Source: an uncultured Collinsella sp.
GTDB taxonomy: Bacteria; Actinomycetota; Coriobacteriia; Coriobacteriales; Coriobacteriaceae
DNA: 19,668 bases
Reading direction: 5' to 3'
Assembly: GCA_902464645.1 (NCBI GenBank)
Contig: CABQKL010000029.1
Span: 1-19,668 of the forward strand
The position numbers and the translations under genes are program-made. Below the pieces are notes generated by a model. That model did no database searches. It was given only the letters and a program-made list of their open reading frames with translations, and had not been told where the DNA came from. Within the stretch, counting starts at the first letter, position 1. Every line of letters begins with the position of its first letter. Shown here in pieces: positions 1 through 6,114 of the stretch.

Positions 1-806
1 GTCTGGGCGGCAGTGCCACCAACGACGGTGGCGCCGGCATGCTGCAGGCGCTGGGTGCCCACCTTGTTGATGAGTGTGGCTGCAATATCGCCCCCGGTCT
101 CGCGGGCCTTGAACACGTGGCGAGTATCGATTTGGCACCGGCGCTTCGGGCACTGAATGGCGCGCGTGCCGTGGTGCTTTCCGATGTCGAGAATCCGCTC
201 GTGGGGCGTCGTGGGGCACTTGCAGTGTTTGGCGGGCAAAAGGGCCTGCCGACAGACGATGTCGAAGCGCTGGGCAGGTACGACAGCTGGATGGTCGGCT
301 ACGGCCGCCTGCTCGATGCGGCGACTACCGAGGCTCGGACTCGGGGGTTACTGCGCGTGCCCGAGGGTGCGCGGACATTTGGCTCGGTGCTCGGTGTACC
401 CGGTGCCGGTGCCGCCGGCGGCCTGGGCGCCGCGCTGCTGGCGCTCGGTGCGGAGCTACGCTCGGGCGTGGAGACGGTGCTTGATCTGATTGGGTTTGAC
501 GAGCGCGTGCGCGATGTCGATCTGGTCATAACGGGCGAGGGCAATATGGACGAGCAATCCGCTGCCGGCAAGGCGCCAGTGGGCGTGGCCCGCCGTGCCA
601 AGCGCTATGGCAAGCCGGTGGTCGCCGTCGTGGGCGGTCGTGCTGACAACCTGGATGCGGTGTATGGGCAGGGCGTCGACCTGGTTTTGCCAATCTGTCG
701 CAAGCCCATGCCCCTCGACCAGGCACTCGGTGTGCAAGAAGCCACAACCAACCTCATCTGTGCCGGCGAGGCAGCCGCCCAAGCCTACGACCTCGGCCGT
801 ATCTAA
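1..806 (+). CDS. Glycerate kinase, 3' part (5' end outside window)
   Basis: The reading frame is open from the first full codon at position 3 to TAA at 804-806, giving 267 residues. It opens with LGGSATNDGGAGM, the glycine-rich signature of the GlxK/GarK-type glycerate kinase family (PF02595), which phosphorylates D-glycerate with ATP in the cytoplasm. Later family features are SDVENPLVG (about 178-204), GVPGAGAAGGLGAAL (about 393-437), ITGEGNMDEQSAAGK (about 525-570) and VAVVGG (about 622-639). Full-length members are about 370-390 residues, so roughly 110 N-terminal residues lie upstream of the window. The ATG at 39 is inside the conserved signature and is not the true start. The substrate is assigned from the family; no neighbouring gene confirms a glycerate or glyoxylate pathway. 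Confidence 0.9.
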   Translation, partial: LGGSATNDGGAGMLQALGAHLVDECGCNIAPGLAGLEHVASIDLAPALRALNGARAVVLSDVENPLVGRRGALAVFGGQKGLPTDDVEALGRYDSWMVGYGRLLDAATTEARTRGLLRVPEGARTFGSVLGVPGAGAAGGLGAALLALGAELRSGVETVLDLIGFDERVRDVDLVITGEGNMDEQSAAGKAPVGVARRAKRYGKPVVAVVGGRADNLDAVYGQGVDLVLPICRKPMPLDQALGVQEATTNLICAGEAAAQAYDLGRI

Positions 807-823
807 AGCCCATCCCCTCGATA

Positions 824-889
824 AGTTGCGGTGAAATAGTTCTTGTTTTTGGCCTTGGGTCGTAAAACAGGAACTATTCCACCGCAACT
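824..889. repeat. Palindromic intergenic repeat, family A copy 1
   Basis: The arms agttgcggtgaaatagttc (824-842) and gaactattccaccgcaact (871-889) are reverse complements except for one position. The stem partly continues inward through cttgtttt and aaaacagg. It lies 18 bases after the glycerate kinase stop. It has no clear T-tract, so a terminator role is possible but unproven. The terminal sequence AGTTGCGGTG recurs at 14438-14504 with different inner arms, which marks a dispersed repeat family. Confidence 0.75.
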
Positions 890-928
890 CAAAAGTGGTC
901 TTTTTGGCTCCGTCCCAAATTAGCTATC

Positions 929-957
929 TTGCCCCATCGGGCGGGAGCGGGTAAGAT
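929..957 (+). promoter_or_regulatory. Promoter of the SRP RNA gene
   Basis: A -35 hexamer TTGCCC (929-934) is separated by 17 bases from a -10 hexamer TAAGAT (952-957). This would start transcription near 964, which is the first base of the outermost stem of the SRP RNA. The agreement of predicted start and RNA end supports the call. Confidence 0.55.
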
Positions 958-963
958 ATACCG

Positions 964-1084
964 AGCGCCTAGCGCGTTCGATGGGTTCGGATGACGACAT
1001 GTTCCGAATCTGGTCAGGTCCGGAAGGAAGCAGCCATAAGGAGCCTCTGTCGGGCATCCGAATCCATCGAACGCACGGGCGCTT
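964..1084 (+). ncRNA. ffs: Small (4.5S-type) signal recognition particle RNA
   Basis: The universally conserved apical core CAGGTCCGGAAGGAAGCAG is at 1015-1033; it binds Ffh and contains the GGAA tetraloop. Two flanking strands, gcgttcgatgggttcggatg (974-993) and catccgaatccatcgaacgc (1055-1074), pair with a single G-U, making the long helix. An outer stem agcgcc (964-969) pairs with ggcgct (1078-1083) and runs into a T-tract, so the closing helix probably also acts as terminator. There is no Alu domain, so it is the short bacterial form. The RNA works with Ffh and FtsY in co-translational targeting to the membrane. The exact ends are inferred from pairing and promoter spacing. Confidence 0.95.
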
Positions 1085-1088
1085 TTTG

Positions 1089-1412
1089 GTGCCGCGACAT
1101 GGCCCGGCCGGTGACGAGGTATTTGGTGTCTCGCTGGTCCTCGGCTTCGCCTGCGGGATCGCGCGACTACCAAGCGCCCTGCCGGCACTCGCGGGTAGCC
1201 GACCAAAACCGCCTGAAGGGTCACATTTATCTGATAATTGAATCCCTGGCGTTATGCCGCTCGCTGGCGTTGCCAAAACATCGGCTGCTACATGCCTTGG
1301 GCGCTAGTGACCGTCGCCCTTACATCAGTAACGAGTTGCTTACGCATCTCCAGGGCTCTCCGTACTATCATGAATCAGATTGAAGAGAGATGATGATAGG
1401 GAGCGCCTTAAT
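1089..1412. other. Gene-free leader between SRP RNA and ABC operon
   Basis: About 320 bases with no reading frame that has a ribosome site and recognisable product. I see no known riboswitch core. Near its end is a possible promoter (1340-1368) and a 7-bp inverted repeat, CTATCAT (1365-1371) and ATGATAG (1393-1399), which overlaps the possible -10 box. The rest shows only short, weak hairpins. Confidence 0.5.
1340..1368 (+). promoter_or_regulatory. Possible promoter of the ABC exporter operon
   Basis: A -10-like TACTAT (1363-1368) follows a weak -35 TTACGC (1340-1345) at 17 bases. It is well placed for the ATG at 1413, but the -35 match is poor. The inverted repeat CTATCAT/ATGATAG around the expected start could be a repressor site. 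Confidence 0.35.
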
Positions 1413-3269
1413 ATGATTGAGCTGCTCAGGCGTTTTGGTGGTAAGTTTCGCCGGTATATGGTGATTGGCCCTGCGTGCAAGCTGATCGAAGTGATTTTTG
1501 ACCTGCTGACGCCGCTGGTGATTGCCCAAATGATCGATAAGGGCATCGGCGCGCACGACGCGAACGCCGTTATCCACTACGGCATGGTACTTGGCGCCAT
1601 GGCTGTGATCGGCATCTCGTTTACGCTCGTCTGCCAAAAGATGGCGGCGCTCACCTCGCAGGGCATGGGCACCGACATTCGCGGCGCGCTCTACGAGCAC
1701 ATCAATAAGCTGAGCTATGCCGAGCTCGACCGCTTTGGCACGCCCTCGCTTATCACCCGCATCACCAACGACGTCAACCAGGTGCAGCTTGCCGTGGCGC
1801 TGGGCGTGCGCATGCTCATCCGCTGGCCCTTCTTGGCAGTGGGCTCTATGTGCGCGGCCCTTGCCATCGACCTTAAGCTCGGCATGATCTTTTTGATTTG
1901 CACGCCCGCCATTGGCTTGGTGTTTTGGTTTGTCATGGCGCGCTGCATTCCGTATTACAGGCAGCTGCAGGCAAAGCTCGACCGCATTGCGCTCATTTGC
2001 CGCGAGGGGCTTTCGGGTGCCCGCGTGGTCCGCGCCTTTGTGCGCGAAGACCACGAGCGCGAGCGCTTTGCCCAAGCTGCCGATGACCAGGCCCATACCG
2101 CCATCGCGGTGGGCAAGCTCTCGTCGGTCCTCAACCCCGTCACGTTTCTTGTGATGAACCTGGGCGTGTGCGCCATCCTGTGGGTGGGCGGCATCCAGGT
2201 CAACGTGGGCGAGCTTACGCAGGGCCAGGTCATGGCGTTTGTGAACTATATGACGCAGACCCTCACCTCCATCGTGTACGTGGCCAACCTGGTCGTTGTC
2301 TTTACCAAGGCGAGTGCCAGCGCGTCGCGCATCAATGAGGTGCTCAATTGCGTGCCGAGCATCACCGACGAGGACAACGAGCTGGTCGCGCTGCCCGAGC
2401 CGAGCGAACTGGCGGGTGGTGCTGCTCCAGTCCCCGCACTGAGCTTTGACCATGCGAGCTTTTCGTTTGGCGCGGGCGCGGCAAATGCCGTGAGCGATGT
2501 GACCCTGAAGCTGCCGCTGGGCAAAACGCTCGGCATTATCGGCGGTACAGGCAGTGGTAAGTCCACGCTTGTCTCGCTTATCCCGCGCCTGTACGATGCG
2601 AGCGCCGGCAGCGTGTGCGTGATGGGCGCCGACGTGCGCGCTTGGCCGCTCGAGCAGCTGCGCCATGTGGTCGCGACCGTTCCGCAGCGCGCGTCGCTCG
2701 TGAGCGGCACCATCCGCAGTAACCTGACCTGGCGCAACGAGGCGGCAACCGACGAGGAGCTCTGGGCGGCGCTCGATATGGCGCAGGCCAGCGAGTTCGT
2801 GCGCAACAAGCCCCAGGGCTTAGATGCCCCGGTCGAGGCGGGCGGCAAGAACTTTAGCGGTGGCCAGCGCCAGCGCCTGACTATCGCGCGCGCCCTGGTG
2901 GGCTCTCCGCAGGTCCTAATCATGGACGACTCCGCCTCGGCGCTCGACTTTAAGACCGATGCAGCGCTTCGCCATGCCATTCGCGAACGAAGCATGCGCG
3001 GTGCCGCCGAGGGCGGGCTGCCGCTGACCACGGTGATTGTGAGCCAGCGCGTCTCGACCGTGCGCGACGCCGATATGATCTGCGTTCTCGACCACGGCTC
3101 GGTCGCGGGCCTGGGCACGCATGACGAGCTGTACGCGACCTGCCAGCTCTATCGCGAGATTTGCCAGTCGCAGCTGCGCCGTGAGGAGCTCGAGGGCCAG
3201 CAGGGGAGTGCGGCGCTCGCGCCCACCCCGATCGCCCCCACATCCGTCTGCGCAAAGGAGGGCTGCTAA
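1413..3269 (+). CDS. ABC exporter half-transporter with degenerate ATP site (subunit 1)
   Basis: 618-residue fusion of a six-helix type IV exporter membrane domain (about residues 15-310) and an ATPase domain. Walker A is GGTGSGKS (377-384) and the signature is the canonical FSGGQ (481-485). Walker B ends in D505-D506, where the catalytic glutamate would be D506, and the switch histidine is replaced by Q545 (VSQRVST). These changes mark the subunit that carries the non-hydrolysing site in heterodimeric exporters such as TM287 and BmrC. The start is ATG 1413, preceded by AGGGAG at 1398-1403; an in-frame TTG at 1380 has no ribosome site. The stop is followed at once by the start of the partner gene. 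The substrate (drug, lipid or peptide) cannot be read from the sequence. Confidence 0.92.
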   Translation: MIELLRRFGGKFRRYMVIGPACKLIEVIFDLLTPLVIAQMIDKGIGAHDANAVIHYGMVLGAMAVIGISFTLVCQKMAALTSQGMGTDIRGALYEHINKLSYAELDRFGTPSLITRITNDVNQVQLAVALGVRMLIRWPFLAVGSMCAALAIDLKLGMIFLICTPAIGLVFWFVMARCIPYYRQLQAKLDRIALICREGLSGARVVRAFVREDHERERFAQAADDQAHTAIAVGKLSSVLNPVTFLVMNLGVCAILWVGGIQVNVGELTQGQVMAFVNYMTQTLTSIVYVANLVVVFTKASASASRINEVLNCVPSITDEDNELVALPEPSELAGGAAPVPALSFDHASFSFGAGAANAVSDVTLKLPLGKTLGIIGGTGSGKSTLVSLIPRLYDASAGSVCVMGADVRAWPLEQLRHVVATVPQRASLVSGTIRSNLTWRNEAATDEELWAALDMAQASEFVRNKPQGLDAPVEAGGKNFSGGQRQRLTIARALVGSPQVLIMDDSASALDFKTDAALRHAIRERSMRGAAEGGLPLTTVIVSQRVSTVRDADMICVLDHGSVAGLGTHDELYATCQLYREICQSQLRREELEGQQGSAALAPTPIAPTSVCAKEGC

Positions 3270-5129
3270 ATGAATCCGTACACTTCTTCCGGTTCGGTCG
3301 CCACGATGACGGCCAACGTGTCCGGTAACGATAACCTCAACGACCTGGGCGACGGTCCGCGCCAGCCCGGCGACCCCGAGCGCTATCCCGTGGGTGCGGT
3401 GACCCGCCGCCTGCTGGGCTATGTTCGCCCGCACCGCGCCTCGTTTACGGCGTCGTTCGTGAGCGCCGCCATCTCGGTGATCTTGCAACTCTATACGCCC
3501 ATCCTCATCGGCGAGGGCATCGACCTCATCGTCGCCACCGGGCAGGTGGACTTCGATGCGCTGCTGCCGCTCGTTACCAAGCTCGCGATTGTCGTGGTGG
3601 GCGCGGCGGCCTTCCAGTGGCTACAGGGCTATTGCGTCAACCGCCTGTCCTACGAGACGGTGCGCGACATGCGTGTGGAGGCGAGCGACAAGCTCAGCCG
3701 CATGCCGCTCAGCTTTATTGACAGCCATGCCCACGGCGACCTTATGAGCCGCGTGGTCAACGACGTCGATCAGGTGGGCGACGGCCTGCTGCAGGGTTTT
3801 ACGCAGCTCTTTACCGGCGTCATCACCATCGTAGGCACGTTCGCGTTTATGCTCTCCATTAACCTGGCCATGACGCTCGTGGTGGTGCTCGTCACACCGC
3901 TCTCCATCTTTGCGGCCGGCGCCATCGCCAAGCTCTCCAACAAAAGCTTTACGGCCCAGCAGCGCATCCAGGGCCAGCTCGGTGGTCATATCGAGGAGTA
4001 CGTAGGTGAGCAGAAGCTTGTCGACGCTTTTGCCTATGGCCCCAACGCCCAGCAGCGCTTCGATGCCCTCAATGCCGAGCTCTACACCGCGGGCGAGCGC
4101 GCGCAGTTTATGGGTTCGCTCTCCAACCCCGGCACGCGCTATATCAACAACATCATCTATGCCGTGGTCGCTGTGATCGGCTGCGTGGGCGTGATCACGG
4201 GCGTGCCCGCGGCGCTCACGGTGGGAGGCGTGCAGGTTTTCCTGTCCTACGCCAACCAGTACACCAAGCCGTTCAACGAGGTCACCAACGTCATTACGCA
4301 GATCCAGACGGCGTATGCCTCGGCGCGCCGCATGTTTGCACTGCTCGACGCCCGCGAGCAGGAGCCCGATGCGTCAGATGCCGTGGAGCTTGCCGTCCCG
4401 CGTGGCGAGGTGACCTTTGAACACGTGGACTTTAGCTATGTGCCCGACCGCAAGTTGCTGCAGGATATCTGCATCGAGGCCAAGCCCGGCATGCGTTTTG
4501 CCCTGGTCGGCCCCACGGGCTGCGGTAAGACAACGCTCATCAATCTGCTGCTGCGTTTTTACGATATCGATGCCGGCCGCATCATGGTCGATGGCCGGTC
4601 TTCGCGTGACTACACGCGCGCAAGCCTGCGCCGTGCCTTTGGCATGGTGCTGCAGGATACGTGGCTGTTCGAGGGCACCGTGGCCGAAAACATCGCTTAC
4701 GGTTGTCCCGATGCTACGCGTGAGCAGATTGTCGAGGCCGCCAAGCGCGCTCATGCGCATAAGTTTATCGTGCAGCTGCCAGGCGGCTACGATACGGTGA
4801 TCGGCGAGGACGGCGGCACGTTTAGCCAGGGCCAAAAGCAGCTGCTGTGCATCGCGCGCGTTATGCTCACCGATCCGGCTATCTTGCTGCTGGACGAGGC
4901 GACTTCGAGTATCGATACGCGCACCGAGCTGCAGGTGCAGGCGGCATTCGACGAGCTTATGGCCGGCCGCACAAGCTTTGTGGTGGCGCACCGTCTGTCG
5001 ACGATCCGCAATGCCGACTGCATTCTGGTCATGCGCGACGGCCAGATTATCGAGCGTGGCACGCACGACGAGCTGCTGGCGGCAGATGGCTTCTATGCCG
5101 AGCTCTACCGCAGTCAGTTTGCCCAGTGA
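3270..5129 (+). CDS. ABC exporter half-transporter with catalytic Walker B (subunit 2)
   Basis: 619 residues: a hydrophilic N-terminal segment of about 45 residues, six membrane helices, then the ATPase domain. Walker A is GPTGCGKT (414-421). Walker B has D542 followed by the catalytic E543 (LLLDEATSS), and the switch histidine H574 is present in VAHRLST. The signature is FSQGQ (518-522) instead of SGGQ. The intact Walker B here pairs with the intact signature of subunit 1, and the altered signature here with the altered Walker B there, as expected for an asymmetric heterodimer. ATG 3270 directly abuts the TAA of subunit 1, with AAAGGAGG at about 3255-3262, so the two are translationally coupled. 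The substrate is unknown; multidrug-type exporters are the closest family. Confidence 0.93.
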   Translation: MNPYTSSGSVATMTANVSGNDNLNDLGDGPRQPGDPERYPVGAVTRRLLGYVRPHRASFTASFVSAAISVILQLYTPILIGEGIDLIVATGQVDFDALLPLVTKLAIVVVGAAAFQWLQGYCVNRLSYETVRDMRVEASDKLSRMPLSFIDSHAHGDLMSRVVNDVDQVGDGLLQGFTQLFTGVITIVGTFAFMLSINLAMTLVVVLVTPLSIFAAGAIAKLSNKSFTAQQRIQGQLGGHIEEYVGEQKLVDAFAYGPNAQQRFDALNAELYTAGERAQFMGSLSNPGTRYINNIIYAVVAVIGCVGVITGVPAALTVGGVQVFLSYANQYTKPFNEVTNVITQIQTAYASARRMFALLDAREQEPDASDAVELAVPRGEVTFEHVDFSYVPDRKLLQDICIEAKPGMRFALVGPTGCGKTTLINLLLRFYDIDAGRIMVDGRSSRDYTRASLRRAFGMVLQDTWLFEGTVAENIAYGCPDATREQIVEAAKRAHAHKFIVQLPGGYDTVIGEDGGTFSQGQKQLLCIARVMLTDPAILLLDEATSSIDTRTELQVQAAFDELMAGRTSFVVAHRLSTIRNADCILVMRDGQIIERGTHDELLAADGFYAELYRSQFAQ

Positions 5130-5169
5130 GCAAGCCCGTGGGGCAAATTAATCAATCGACAGACGGTGG

Positions 5170-5197
5170 TTTACATCTGTCACGTTAGTACTAAGAT
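5170..5197 (+). promoter_or_regulatory. Possible promoter of the flavodoxin-like gene
   Basis: TTTACA (5170-5175) and TAAGAT (5192-5197) are 16 bases apart in an AT-rich stretch between the ABC operon and the gene starting at 5251. This is a pattern match only. No clear terminator of the ABC operon is visible before it. Confidence 0.4.
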
Positions 5198-5250
5198 ATT
5201 CATCTAATAAATTGCATTAGTGGCTTTAGTTTTGGGGGAAACGAGGCAAC

Positions 5251-5808
5251 GTGACTATGACGTGCTCTTTGGTGGTTAACAGCAAGAGCGGTAATACCAG
5301 GATGGTTTCGGGCGCGATCAAGCGCGCTCTGCAGGCTGCGGGCGTTGAGTTTGTCCATGCCGCGGCGTTGAGCGACGATGCGGATGCAGATCAGGTTGCG
5401 CTCGAGGCGCAGGGCGCCTGCGCGGCCGACACGGTGCTCGTCGGTTTTTGGTGCGACAAGGGCGCGTGCACGCCTTCGGTCGCGACGTTGCTCTCCGCCT
5501 TGCACGGCAAGCGCGTCTTCCTGTTTGGCACCTGCGGTTTTGGCGCCAGCGAGGAGTACTTTAGGCAGATTATCGACCGCGTGACCTCAAATCTGGCCGA
5601 GGGTGCCGAACTTGCGGGCTGGGCGATGTGCCAGGGCAAGATGGGCCCTGCCGTAAAGCAGCGCTACGAGGCAATGCTTGAGCAAGAACCCGAAAACGCG
5701 CGCTATAAGATGCTGCTCGACAACTGGTTTGCCGCAAAGGACCATCCCACCAAGGAGGACCTGGACCATATGGCGGCGGCGGCCAAGAAGGCCGTGCTGG
5801 GCGAGTAG
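5251..5808 (+). CDS. Flavodoxin-like protein
   Basis: 185 residues with a flavodoxin-like fold. The N-terminal strand LVVNSKSGNT (7-16) carries an FMN phosphate-loop type motif, S11-K-S-G-N-T16. Further features are VGFWCDKGACTP (64-75), close to the flavin ring position, and LFGTCGFGASEEYF (91-104). It is probably a cytoplasmic FMN-binding electron carrier or a small reductase. The GFWxDKG and FGTxGFG pattern recalls the subgroup that includes BilS, an accessory protein of bilirubin reductase in gut bacteria, but no BilR-like reductase is in the window, so that link is speculative. The start is either GTG 5251 (GGGGGA 10 bases upstream) or ATG 5257 (GAGG 10 bases upstream); they differ by two residues. 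It stands alone, with its own terminator. Confidence 0.8.
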   Translation: MTMTCSLVVNSKSGNTRMVSGAIKRALQAAGVEFVHAAALSDDADADQVALEAQGACAADTVLVGFWCDKGACTPSVATLLSALHGKRVFLFGTCGFGASEEYFRQIIDRVTSNLAEGAELAGWAMCQGKMGPAVKQRYEAMLEQEPENARYKMLLDNWFAAKDHPTKEDLDHMAAAAKKAVLGE

Positions 5809-5852
5809 CCTCGCCGTTCGCGGTCCTTCGTGCAAAACAATACAAATGTGAA

Positions 5853-5878
5853 AGTCTCGAAATCCTCGAGGCTTTTTT
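5853..5878 (+). terminator. Rho-independent terminator after flavodoxin-like gene
   Basis: AGTCTCG (5853-5859) pairs with CGAGGCT (5867-5873), including one G-U pair, and a run of six T follows. It lies about 45 bases after the TAG. Confidence 0.7.
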
Positions 5879-6114
5879 CTTGACACTCGTGGGCGCAACC
5901 GTGGCAAGCGTTTGGGACGACATTTTCCATCACCCCGATGACGAGACCGTCCTGGACGACACGCTCGCATGCGTTCGCTGGTGCATTCAGAGTGGGACGG
6001 CTTTCCGGATACAAAGAAGGCCACTTAATGTGGCCTCCGTCTTGCGCAGGACTGTCCGAGCAGGGAACCTTATATGCCTCCGCCCGGACAGACGTTTCAG
6101 TTATGAGTGACCCG
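5879..6114. other. Intergenic region between convergent genes
   Basis: Together with 5809-5878 this makes about 306 bases without an assigned gene. A plus-strand frame starts with TTG at 5880 and could give 76 residues, but it begins inside the terminator tail and has no ribosome site. Two hairpins are visible: one at 6018-6036 (listed as a minus-strand terminator) and CTGTCCG/CGGACAG (6052-6058 and 6085-6091). Nothing else is recognised. Confidence 0.5.
6011..6036 (-). terminator. Probable terminator of the LTA-synthase-like gene
   Basis: On the minus strand, AGGCCAC, a 5-base loop and GTGGCCT form a perfect 7-bp stem (6018-6036), followed by the T-rich TCTTTGT. It lies about 80 bases beyond the stop of the minus-strand gene. 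Confidence 0.5.

Noticed and set aside
981..1241. Open frame across the SRP RNA and its downstream region
   Set aside because: Its first third is the SRP RNA itself, and the remainder has no recognisable protein character or ribosome site.
1089..1340. Riboswitch or tRNA-like element in the ABC leader
   Set aside because: I looked for a conserved core or acceptor stem and found only short, unconvincing pairings.
1368..2666. Minus-strand open frame of 432 residues opposite the first ABC gene
   Set aside because: Low-complexity His/Ala/Arg composition and complete overlap with a confident ABC exporter gene.
6052..6091. CTGTCCG/CGGACAG hairpin as a structured RNA
   Set aside because: The 7-bp stem with a 26-base loop is too weak on its own, and no recognised RNA motif is present.
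5880..6110. Possible 76-residue plus-strand protein after the flavodoxin-like gene
   Set aside because: It starts with TTG at the tail of a terminator, has no ribosome site, and its C-terminal part runs through two hairpins near the minus-strand gene end.
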